From contig CAZRZN010000284.1 in NCBI GenBank assembly GCA_964604565.1, positions 1 to 5,052 on the forward strand: 5,052 bases of DNA, read 5' to 3'. The notes below the pieces were generated by a model, which was not told the DNA's origin, searched no databases, and saw only the letters and a list, made by a program, of their open reading frames with translations. Every line of letters starts with the position of its first letter. The first letter of the stretch is position 1. Shown one piece after another: positions 1-5,052 of the stretch. Origin of the DNA: CAZRZN01 sp964604565. GTDB lineage: Bacteria; Pseudomonadota; Alphaproteobacteria; Rhodobacterales; Rhodobacteraceae. Both the position numbers and the translations under genes were made by a program.

Positions 1-740
1 GCTCCGGCCAACACCGGGATACTCGCAAAAAGCGCAATGGTGCCCAGCGCCAACCCCACCCGGTCGGCATAGACCGCTGCCAATGTGCCGAAGGCAGCAT
101 TCGACATCCCGACCAGAAAGACTGCGGCCACCGCCACGGGCGAGTTTTGCCAGAGCAGCGCGAGGTTCAGCCGGACCGAGGTCAGCGGCGGGGGGGATTG
201 GGCCGTGGACAGCGCCGTCGGAACCAGTGCAAGGCTGTAGACGATCGCACCAATGGCGAAAAAGAGAAATCCGGTTGCGTCACCCAACGCGATGACCATT
301 TGCCCAGCGGTGACGGCCGCAAGGTTGACCATTGTATAGACACCAAAAATCGTGCCGCGCGTCTTGGGCGAGGCGCGGTCGCTGAGCCAGCTCTCGACAA
401 TCATCGCGGCCCCGGCAAAACAAAATCCCGACACCGCGCGGATCGGAATCCAGGCCCATGGATGCACAACCAGCGCCTGCAACAGCATGGCGATCGCCGC
501 AAAGGCGCACATGACGCCAAAGGTCCGAATGTGGCCAACGGACCCCACAAGACGCGGCACATAGAGACAGCCAAGAACATAGCCCATCGCCCACCCAGTC
601 CCGAGCAGTCCAAGGGATGTGGCAGAAAACCCTTCGGCAGATCCGCGCACGGGCAGGATGAGGCCATGCATCCCCCCTGCAAATAGAAGGAGTGCGGACC
701 CCAGAAGAAGGGCGCTGACGGGTAGTAACTGTCTGATCAT
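1..740 (-). CDS. MFS transporter, YcaD-like (partial, C-terminus off the left edge)
   Basis: Reading leftward from an ATG at 740-738 gives 246 uninterrupted codons that run off the window. The protein starts MIRQLLPVSALLL and is strongly hydrophobic. Likely membrane segments lie near residues 5-28, 41-62, 72-92, 96-117, 130-152, 156-176, 202-223 and 230 onward, with the usual central loop near 177-200. That is eight of the expected twelve helices of an inner-membrane major facilitator. The segments VGHIR (68-72), IVESWLSDRA (114-123) and TRGTIFGVYTMVNL (127-140) match the pattern of the YcaD-type family, usually about 380-400 residues, so roughly 140 are missing. The substrate cannot be told from sequence. 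A weak purine-rich stretch (TTAGGT) precedes the ATG. The gene lies downstream of tdk on the same strand, but a 375-base gap argues against a tight operon. Family assignment is confident; specificity is unknown. Confidence 0.88.
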   Translation of the reverse strand, partial: MIRQLLPVSALLLGSALLLFAGGMHGLILPVRGSAEGFSATSLGLLGTGWAMGYVLGCLYVPRLVGSVGHIRTFGVMCAFAAIAMLLQALVVHPWAWIPIRAVSGFCFAGAAMIVESWLSDRASPKTRGTIFGVYTMVNLAAVTAGQMVIALGDATGFLFFAIGAIVYSLALVPTALSTAQSPPPLTSVRLNLALLWQNSPVAVAAVFLVGMSNAAFGTLAAVYADRVGLALGTIALFASIPVLAG

Positions 741-802
741 CGGGGCAACCTAACGGGCCAGGCCTTGCGATGTAAGAGATCTGTTGGCCTGCCATCGTCT
801 TT

Positions 803-829
803 TGCCCCGACTCCGGATGGGGCATTTTT
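803..829 (+). terminator. Possible intrinsic terminator facing plus strand
   Basis: TGCCCC (803-808) pairs with GGGGCA (819-824) around a 10-base loop and is followed directly by TTTTT (825-829). The T-run lies only on the plus side; on the minus strand the hairpin is followed by AAAA. No plus-strand gene ends nearby, because the region to the left is antisense to the transporter gene. It could close an unannotated antisense or small transcript, or be chance. The stem is only 6 bp. Confidence 0.4.
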
Positions 830-997
830 CCTCAATACGTGCTGTCGCACTGGAGCAGGCGCCACCTGCGTAGACCTTCCCCGACCGACAGGCGGTCCGG
901 TCGAATCCGGGTGCAAGCAAGTGACGCCGCGGGACAGGGCGTAGAGAAAGAAAGCCCGGCATTGCGATACGTGCGATCCGCTTGAGTCCTTGCCCGG

Positions 998-1025
998 GTT
1001 CATCGCGTGCCGCGAAGAACGCGGC
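998..1025. repeat. Overlapping inverted repeats, two alternative hairpins
   Basis: GTTC-A-TCGCG (998-1007) pairs with CGCGA-A-GAAC (1011-1020) around a TGC loop, with one A/A mismatch. The overlapping GCCGCG (1009-1014) pairs perfectly with CGCGGC (1020-1025) around AAGAA. The two foldings exclude each other because they share bases. There is no T-run on either side, so this is not a standard terminator. It lies about 90 bases beyond the tdk stop and could be an mRNA-end structure or a protein-binding site. The function is unknown. Confidence 0.35.
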
Positions 1026-1115
1026 CTCGCCGGAGTTGCCACACCATCAGCGGGTCTCGGCAGCGCTGCACGCGCCACGGCCTTCGGCGCCACGGTGGAT
1101 TTTTGCCCTCTGGAC

Positions 1116-1703
1116 TCAGGCAGGCGCGTCGCCTGTCGCCTCTCTCCAGTGTTTGCGGCACAGGCTGACATAGGTCTCGTTCCCGCCGATCTGGACCTGC
1201 GCACCGTCTTTCAGGACTTCGCCGTTTGCCCCTTGACGGATGACCATCGTGGCCTTTCGCCCGCAATGGCAGATGGTGCGCACTTCCCTCAGGGTATCGG
1301 CAAGCGCAAGCAGAGCCGCGGAGCCGGGAAACAACTGACCCCTGAAATCCACCCTCAGCCCATAGGCCATGACCGGCAAACGCAGATCATCCACCACCCG
1401 GGCAAGTTGCCAGACCTGAGCCCGGGATAAAAACTGTGCCTCATCAACAAAGATACAGGCGATCGGACCGCGTGCGATCCGTGCCTGCACCATTTCGAAA
1501 AGATCGCTGGAGAGATCAAAGACATCTGCCGGACGGGACAGCCCGATGCGCGAGCCGATTTGTCCGGCCCCCGCGCGGGCGTCGATGGCTGCCGTCATCA
1601 GATAGGCCTGCATTCCGCGTTCGTGATAGTTATGCGCGGCCTGCAAGAGCAGCGTCGACTTGCCCGCGTTCATCGTGGAATAGTGGAAATGCAGCTTCGC
1701 CAT
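1116..1703 (-). CDS. tdk: Thymidine kinase (TK1-like, zinc-containing)
   Basis: The product phosphorylates thymidine (and deoxyuridine) to the monophosphate with ATP in the cytosolic pyrimidine salvage pathway. The 195-residue protein begins MAKLHFHYSTMNAGKST, the classic N-terminus with the P-loop at residues 8-17 (Lys15). The Walker B/catalytic segment FVDEAQF is at 85-91, with Glu88 the expected proton acceptor. Zinc-lasso ligands are visible as Cys145 and Cys147 (ICHCGRKA) and Cys182 and His185 (CRKH). The thymidine-contacting loop IGGNETYV is at 172-179. Length and spacing match E. coli Tdk closely. The frame stays open 46 codons further upstream, but I chose the ATG at 1703-1701 because family members start there. 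No good Shine-Dalgarno precedes it. The gene looks intact and functional. A paired direct repeat and an upstream minus-facing terminator may bear on its control. Confidence 0.95.
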   Translation of the reverse strand: MAKLHFHYSTMNAGKSTLLLQAAHNYHERGMQAYLMTAAIDARAGAGQIGSRIGLSRPADVFDLSSDLFEMVQARIARGPIACIFVDEAQFLSRAQVWQLARVVDDLRLPVMAYGLRVDFRGQLFPGSAALLALADTLREVRTICHCGRKATMVIRQGANGEVLKDGAQVQIGGNETYVSLCRKHWREATGDAPA

Positions 1704-1729
1704 GGCGCGGTGATGCCGCAGCGCCGCAG

Positions 1730-1775
1730 ATGACGCAAGACACCGTGTCGCGAATGGAACGCAATGACGCAAGAC
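1730..1775. promoter_or_regulatory. 12-bp direct repeat flanking a palindrome, possible tdk operator
   Basis: ATGACGCAAGAC occurs at 1730-1741 and again, identically, at 1764-1775, a 34-base period or roughly three helical turns. Between them, overlapping the first copy, is the palindrome GACAC-C-GTGTC (1739-1749). The block sits 27-72 bases ahead of the tdk start codon, a natural place for a regulator or promoter. I could not fit a convincing -10 box, so the role is inferred from position and symmetry only. Confidence 0.35.
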
Positions 1776-1810
1776 CGGTTTCGATCCGGGAACTTCCTGC
1801 AGCAACGCGG

Positions 1811-1857
1811 AAAAACGGTTCGGATCCCGGCAGGAAACCATCCCGGGTCCTCAACCG
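1811..1857 (-). terminator. Intrinsic terminator facing minus strand, upstream of tdk
   Basis: Read on the minus strand, CGGTT-GA-GGA-CCCGG pairs with CCGGG-A-TCC-G-AACCG around a 12-base loop. This gives about 13 base pairs with a small internal loop and one bulge, followed at once by TTTTT (plus AAAAA at 1811-1815). This is a well-formed Rho-independent terminator. No minus-strand protein gene ends here. It lies about 108 bases ahead of the tdk start in the same direction, so it either ends a small RNA begun further right or acts as an attenuator in a long tdk leader. Confidence 0.6.
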
Positions 1858-2044
1858 AAACGGCACCCCGCACGCATCATCAGTGGGACCCGATGCTCAC
1901 ACCCCCGGACCTGAACACATGCCCGGTCGGAACAGCCCGGCCCAAACCTGACCGCGAGCGATGGCGACACCGCGGCAGACTCACAGAAAACGGATATTGG
2001 ATCGGACTGCCCGGCTGTGACGGTTTGCCCCGGCAGAGCTTGTG

Positions 2045-2073
2045 TTTAGAAAAGGTCACAGTTGTCGTCGCAA
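2045..2073 (-). promoter_or_regulatory. Weak sigma-70-like promoter candidate, minus strand
   Basis: On the minus strand TTGCGA (2073-2068) and TCTAAA (2050-2045) are separated by exactly 17 bases; each matches 4 of 6 consensus positions. Transcription from it would run toward the terminator at 1857-1811 and give an RNA of roughly 230 bases, or a long tdk leader. Such matches are common by chance, and confidence comes mainly from the pairing with the orphan terminator. Confidence 0.2.
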
Positions 2074-2083
2074 AGAACGGGTA

Positions 2084-2978
2084 ATGCCTGACCGCCCCTA
2101 AAGTCACCTTTCGGCAGAGGAAATCCTTGCACAGATGAAGGCGGCGACGCCGGACAAGCGCAATCGCCTTGCAGAATTTCTACTGTATCACACCCATGAA
2201 AGGCCGAAAGAGCGGTCAGAGCAGCAAAAGCTGTTTGTCGGCATGGTGCGCCGGATCGACCTTGCCCTCAACAACATGCTGAACGCGCGCGGCTGCCACA
2301 CACAAATCTCTGGAACTGGTGGACGGTGCAGCTGTGCTGGACCTTTTGCCGATCCTAGAAACCTCGCTTGCGGACAGTCGTGCGCTGCCCTAGCGCGGCT
2401 CAATCCGGCAGAACCGAAGCCATGTCGGTTTCTCGCTGTCATATGTGCTGCTTTTGCCCTCTCTGTTCGCCGATGCGGAACGCTTTGGCAGGGCAGCGGC
2501 AGAGGTGCTGGACTTTGCGCAGGCATTGCCAACCGGCCAACTGGGCCGCGGGTTCTTTCGCACCTCGGCCAATCTGACGAAGTGCCTAGGCTTGATCGCG
2601 GTTCGTCAGGCACGCGCCGGCAATCTGGATGAAGTGGCGCGGATCGGATCGGTGATTGAGGCCGCCTTGATGGTAGCGATCGAGGTCCGTGAACTGCGCG
2701 AGGCGCTGTTTCCGCTGAAACGCAATCTGCCGCGAACACGGCCCGACCGCAGCGGACCGCTTGGCGCGGTAAAGATTACCAATGAATTCAAGGGGAATAT
2801 GCGCGCGCACCGCATCTCCGCCTGTGTCCAGCGGATCGCCGAACCGGCAACAAACACGGATCGGCGCGTCAAACTGGCGGCAGAAGCGCTGGGACTGTGC
2901 GTCTCCAAGGCCTATCCCGCGGAGCGGGAGGCGCAGATCGAACGTTTCGACACCCTTTTTGCACCCCAGACGGGCTGA
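2084..2978 (+). pseudogene. Broken gene for an unrecognised helical protein of about 298 aa
   Basis: Three stretches of coding-like sequence join into one protein interrupted by three lesions. Starting at the ATG 2084-2086 (MPDRP), a TAA stands at 2099-2101. The frame then continues SHLSAEEILAQMKAATPDKRN through LALNNMLNARG. Near a (CA)4 run at 2297-2304 the coding signal jumps to another frame (KSLELVDGAAVLDLLPILETS). That frame meets TAG at 2391-2393, then runs on from about 2394 through LLLPSLFADAERFGRAA to the TGA at 2976-2978. Restoring one CA unit would give about 298 residues, and both stops are one transition away from Gln codons. The protein is predicted mostly helical, without signal peptide or clear membrane segments. 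I do not recognise the family. It lies 100 bases ahead of a broken polysaccharide glycosyltransferase on the same strand, so a related role is possible. The C-terminal piece (2445-2978) could still be translated from a GTG. Confidence 0.7.
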
Positions 2979-3078
2979 CCAACGAGTATAATCGCCGCAA
3001 AAAGCAGGCGTGGAGACGTGCCATCGGTCAACGCTGGTATAAATCCTCGTCGGACAAGGCTTTAGCGCAGGCGACACG
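2979..3078 (+). other. Spacer with TATAAT box between the two broken genes
   Basis: This 100-base spacer is A-richer than its surroundings. It contains a perfect TATAAT at 2987-2992 and a TATAAA near 3036-3041, but neither has a good -35 box at 16-18 bases. A weak AGGCG lies about 6 bases ahead of the glycosyltransferase ATG at 3079. It may hold that gene's own promoter; support is slight. Confidence 0.25.
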
Positions 3079-4031
3079 ATGACTCACGCTCTTCCCCGGA
3101 ACATCTTCGGCTACTGGCATCAGGGGCGGGACAAGGCGCCCGATGATATCAAGCAATGCTGGGATCTCTGGGCGCGCATGAACCCCGGCTGGGAGGTGAA
3201 GATCCTCGAATGGGCCGATGTCGAGAAACAGATCACCGACTGGGGCGTCACGGCATCCAACATGTCCTTCACCAGCATTTCGAACATCGTGAGGCTGTCG
3301 AGCCTGTCGGCACAGCGCGGAATCTGAGTGGAATCTGGGTGGATGCCTATACCGTTTCGTTGCGGCCACTGGACAACTGGCTGCCGCCCTTGGTGCAGTC
3401 AGGATTTTTTGCCCATCATGACCCCTATCGCAAGCGCATGGCCGAAACATGGTTCCTTGCCGCGCAACCTGACAATCCACTGATCACCGGCTGGCGCGAC
3501 AGGATGGTGGACTATTGGCGCACCGAGCGGCGACCGATACGCTTTCGTCACGAAATAGACCAAAGTCCAAAAGGCGCACTGGCGCTGCAGGTCGGGCTGC
3601 TGCTGGACCGGGTTCAGGGACCGATTTCGGCCCGGGGGCGCAAGAAGATCTACGAAATCAAGAAACCAAACTGGGCAGTGTCACTGGAGGGCGGTGTAGC
3701 ATTCCCGATCTATCCCTATTTCGCCATGGCAATGCTGTCCGATCTGATGGTCTCCGAAGACAAAGGTCTGTTCGAGGAATGGCGAAAATACCCCAAGATC
3801 ACGTCTTATGACACGCTTCTGCTGCGGCATTGGAGGAAACGCTACGACGAGCTGACAGCGCTCGACGTCCGGATGATGTGCCAAGGCAAGATGGTGCAGA
3901 ACCTCAGCCAGCCCACCAAGCTGCCCGCCCCTTTGATGACGGCCTTGGCCGATCAGGCAGAAGCTGGCGATGCCCAACGCCTGATGAGACGAGGCCTCAG
4001 TCCACTACAGAGGATTGGATGCCATTGGTGA
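3079..4031 (+). pseudogene. Frameshifted capsular polysaccharide glycosyltransferase (GT32/Caps_synth-like)
   Basis: The N-terminal part (3079-3327, 82 residues) starts MTHALPRNIFGYWHQGRDKAP and has NPGWEV (35-40) and SNIVRL (68-73), hallmarks of Och1/GT32-like sugar transferases of capsule loci. It stops at TGA 3325-3327. From 3330 another frame continues GIWVDAYTVSLRPLDNWLPP, then FFAHHDPYRKR and ETWFLAAQPDNPLI, to TGA 4029-4031. The break lies inside the conserved (G)GIWxDA motif that carries the acidic sugar-nucleotide/metal-binding residue. It is explained by an 11-base imperfect tandem repeat (3319-3329, 3330-3340). Removing one unit gives a 313-residue protein, a usual family length, with the motif near residues 81-86. 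The usual SDI is SNI here, possibly a further change. An intact enzyme would transfer a sugar at the cytoplasmic side during surface polysaccharide assembly; donor and acceptor are unknown. As it stands the catalytic region is split, so activity is unlikely. Confidence 0.85.
3319..3340 (+). repeat. 11-bp imperfect tandem duplication causing the frameshift
   Basis: GGAATCTGAGT (3319-3329) is followed directly by GGAATCTGGGT (3330-3340); ten of eleven bases agree. The single difference turns the Trp codon TGG of the second copy into TGA in the first. Eleven is not a multiple of three, so the copy number decides the reading frame. Only a single copy with the G variant restores a full-length protein. 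Confidence 0.85.
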
Positions 4032-4032
4032 G

Positions 4033-4060
4033 AGAGACCGGAGCCACCGGTCCCGTCTCT
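4033..4060. terminator. Hairpin just after the glycosyltransferase, possible terminator
   Basis: ACCGG (4037-4041) pairs with CCGGT (4047-4051) around AGCCA. The flanking AGAGAC (4033-4038) can alternatively pair with GTCTCT (4055-4060). It begins two bases after the stop codon, a typical position, and lies between convergent genes. No T-run follows on either strand, so it is not a canonical intrinsic terminator. Confidence 0.35.
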
Positions 4061-4152
4061 GCCCCGTGTTCCTCCGCGGATTGAACGGCCGGGCAATTTT
4101 CCTGAAACGGTTGGTTTCCGACAGGTCCGCATTGTTTCCTGCGACGCCTACG

Positions 4153-4265
4153 GAGGCATTCGCCTCTTCCGATCTTGCCGGGCCAGCGCGCGTCCGACCT
4201 CAGAAATCGAAAGAATTGGCACGCTCAACCTGACAAATGCGATGGCCGCACATGGTATCGCCATG
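4153..4265. repeat. Small inverted repeats in the convergent intergenic region
   Basis: GAGGC-ATTC-GCCTC lies at 4153-4166 and CATGG-TATCG-CCATG at 4251-4265; the latter is 14 bases beyond the rimO stop. Both stems are perfect but only 5 bp, without T-runs. They may help end rimO transcription; chance occurrence is quite possible. Nothing else was recognised between 4061 and 4278. Confidence 0.25.
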
Positions 4266-4278
4266 CCCATTCGCCGTT

Positions 4279-5052
4279 TCAGACACGCCGACCCCAGAGA
4301 TCGTATTCACCGGCCTCGTCCACCTCGACCCCGACGATGTCACCGGGTCGCAAATGCCCTGCCCCTTCGTCGATGAAGAGGTTGCCGTCAATCTCGGGCG
4401 CGTCGGCCATCGTGCGGCAGGTGGCGATTCCGTCTCCGTCGACGTCGTCCACGATCACTTTCAGATGCCGGCCCAGTTTCGCCTCCAGCTTGGCCTCGGA
4501 AATCGCCTGGGCCTTTTCCATGAAGCGCCCCCAGCGTTCGGCCTTGATCTCTTCGGGGACATGATCGGGCAGCGCGTTGGCCCGGGCACCGGCGACGTTT
4601 TCATACTGAAAACAGCCCACTCGGTCCAGTTGCGCCTCGTCCAGCCAATCCAGAAGGGTCTGGAACTCAGCCTCCGTCTCTCCGGGGTAACCGACGATGA
4701 AGGTCGACCGCAAAGTGATGTCGGGGCAGATGGCTCGCCATGCCGCGATCTCGTCCAGTGTGCGCGCGGCGGCGGCCGGACGGGCCATGCGTTTCAACGT
4801 GTCAGGGTGTGCATGTTGGAAAGGAATGTCGAGATAGGGCAGGAGTCCGCCGTCTCTGGCATCCGCGGCCGCCGTCATCAGCGAAATCAATTCGCGGACA
4901 TAGGGATAGGGGTAAACATAGTGCAACCGCACCCAGGCGCCGAGACTTCCTAGGTCACGCACAAGGTCCAGCAAGGGAAACTTGCTCTCCCGGTCTTTCC
5001 AGTCAGTGCCATAGGCCGATGTGTCCTGACTGATGACCAGAAGTTCGCGCAC
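4279..5052 (-). CDS. rimO: Ribosomal protein S12 methylthiotransferase RimO (partial, N-terminus off the right edge)
   Basis: RimO is a cytoplasmic radical-SAM enzyme with two iron-sulfur clusters that adds a methylthio group to a conserved aspartate of ribosomal protein S12. The window holds the last 257 codons. Visible family segments are LLVISQDTSAYG (4-15), RLHYVYPYP (42-50), LPYLDIPFQHAHPDTLKRM (71-89) and STFIVGYPGETEAEF (116-130). A C-terminal TRAM domain from about 190 to the end includes GDGIATCRTMADAPEIDGNL (206-225). TRAM binds the S12 substrate in this family. The order and the ISQDTSAYG motif favour RimO over MiaB or MtaB. The N-terminal MTTase domain and the CxxxCxxC cluster motif lie outside the window, some 200 residues. 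The first codon here is GTG only by coincidence and is not the true start. The visible part is intact. Confidence 0.93.
   Translation of the reverse strand: MRELLVISQDTSAYGTDWKDRESKFPLLDLVRDLGSLGAWVRLHYVYPYPYVRELISLMTAAADARDGGLLPYLDIPFQHAHPDTLKRMARPAAAARTLDEIAAWRAICPDITLRSTFIVGYPGETEAEFQTLLDWLDEAQLDRVGCFQYENVAGARANALPDHVPEEIKAERWGRFMEKAQAISEAKLEAKLGRHLKVIVDDVDGDGIATCRTMADAPEIDGNLFIDEGAGHLRPGDIVGVEVDEAGEYDLWGRRV

Larger units (their letters stand above)
741..1115. other. Intergenic gap between tdk and the MFS gene, no credible gene
   Basis: All open frames here are arginine-, proline- and alanine-rich and show no family likeness, so I call no protein. I looked for tRNA, tmRNA, SRP RNA and RNase P signatures and found none that hold up. 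What can be seen is a plus-facing terminator-like hairpin at 803-829 and a strong inverted-repeat cluster at 998-1025. A direct repeat of GCGCCACGG lies just beyond the tdk stop, around 1070-1095. No T-tract hairpin facing the minus strand was found after tdk, so how tdk transcription ends is unclear. No convincing -35/-10 pair for the MFS gene was seen. Confidence 0.6.
1704..2083. other. Gap upstream of tdk: repeats, terminator, possible RNA
   Basis: Some frames are open here, but none encodes a recognisable protein. The longest plus frame (1764-2084, 106 codons) has arginine- and proline-rich content and passes straight through a terminator hairpin. It does end in a TAATG overlap with the next broken gene, so a decayed reading frame cannot be fully excluded. 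Visible signals are a 12-base direct repeat and palindrome near tdk (1730-1775), a minus-facing intrinsic terminator (1811-1857), and a weak minus-facing promoter-like pair (2045-2073). Confidence 0.55.

Noticed and set aside
280..825. Open minus frame with a purine-rich GAGGAAAA just before its ATG
   Set aside because: It overlaps the transporter gene in another frame over most of its length, and the transporter frame carries the clear membrane protein.
895..925. GGATTCGAC on the minus strand, resembling the start of tmRNA
   Set aside because: There is no matching acceptor stem, tag reading frame or T-arm at the right distance.
737..1204. Long open minus frame covering the gap between tdk and the transporter
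   Set aside because: It overlaps the tdk C-terminus in another frame and has low-complexity Arg/Pro/Ala content without family likeness. It is typical of non-coding GC-rich DNA.
1816..1830. GGTTCGGATCC resembling a tRNA T-arm
   Set aside because: The flanking bases do not form a 5-bp stem, and no acceptor or anticodon arms are present. The bases are part of the terminator hairpin.
1764..2084. Open plus frame of 106 codons ending in a TAATG overlap with the next broken gene
   Set aside because: It has no recognisable domain and an arginine/proline-rich makeup, and it crosses a strong terminator hairpin and the tdk-proximal repeat. The overlap alone is not enough to call a gene.
3079..4031. 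Programmed ribosomal frameshifting in the glycosyltransferase
   Set aside because: There is no slippery heptamer at the junction, and the 11-base duplication explains the frame change completely.
4217..4231. TTGGCACG resembling the -24 element of a sigma-54 promoter
   Set aside because: The GC of the -12 element is missing at the required spacing, and no plus-strand gene follows.

Overview
This is a GC-rich (about 60%) bacterial window whose proteins point to an alphaproteobacterium, most likely a Rhodobacterales/Roseobacter-type organism. That placement rests on the style of the RimO, thymidine kinase and YcaD-like transporter sequences; it is inference, not a database result.

Layout. Positions 1-740 (minus) hold the N-terminal two thirds of a major facilitator superfamily transporter whose gene leaves the window on the left. 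Positions 1116-1703 (minus) hold a complete thymidine kinase (tdk) with its P-loop, catalytic Glu88 and four zinc ligands. Between these two lies a 375-base gap with no credible gene but with an intrinsic-terminator-like hairpin facing the plus strand. Upstream of tdk is a 380-base gap with a paired 12-base direct repeat around a small palindrome, and a well-formed intrinsic terminator facing the minus strand. No recognisable gene feeds that terminator, so it marks a candidate small RNA or a tdk leader/attenuator.

Positions 2084-2978 and 3079-4031 (plus) are two neighbouring broken genes. The first codes for an unrecognised, largely helical protein of about 298 residues and carries a TAA at codon 6, a frameshift at a (CA)4 run and an internal TAG. 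The second is a capsular-polysaccharide-synthesis-type glycosyltransferase (GT32/Caps_synth-like). Its frame is broken exactly at the conserved (G)GIWxDA motif by an 11-base imperfect tandem duplication, and removing one repeat unit restores a 313-residue protein. The two look like a decaying surface-polysaccharide module between intact genes.

Positions 4279-5052 (minus) hold the C-terminal 257 residues of RimO, the ribosomal protein S12 methylthiotransferase, including the TRAM domain. Its gene converges on the broken glycosyltransferase across a 247-base gap with hairpins. I find no rRNA, tRNA, insertion sequence, CRISPR array or clearly new system. The most interesting items are the decayed pair, its repeat-associated frameshifts and the orphan terminators.
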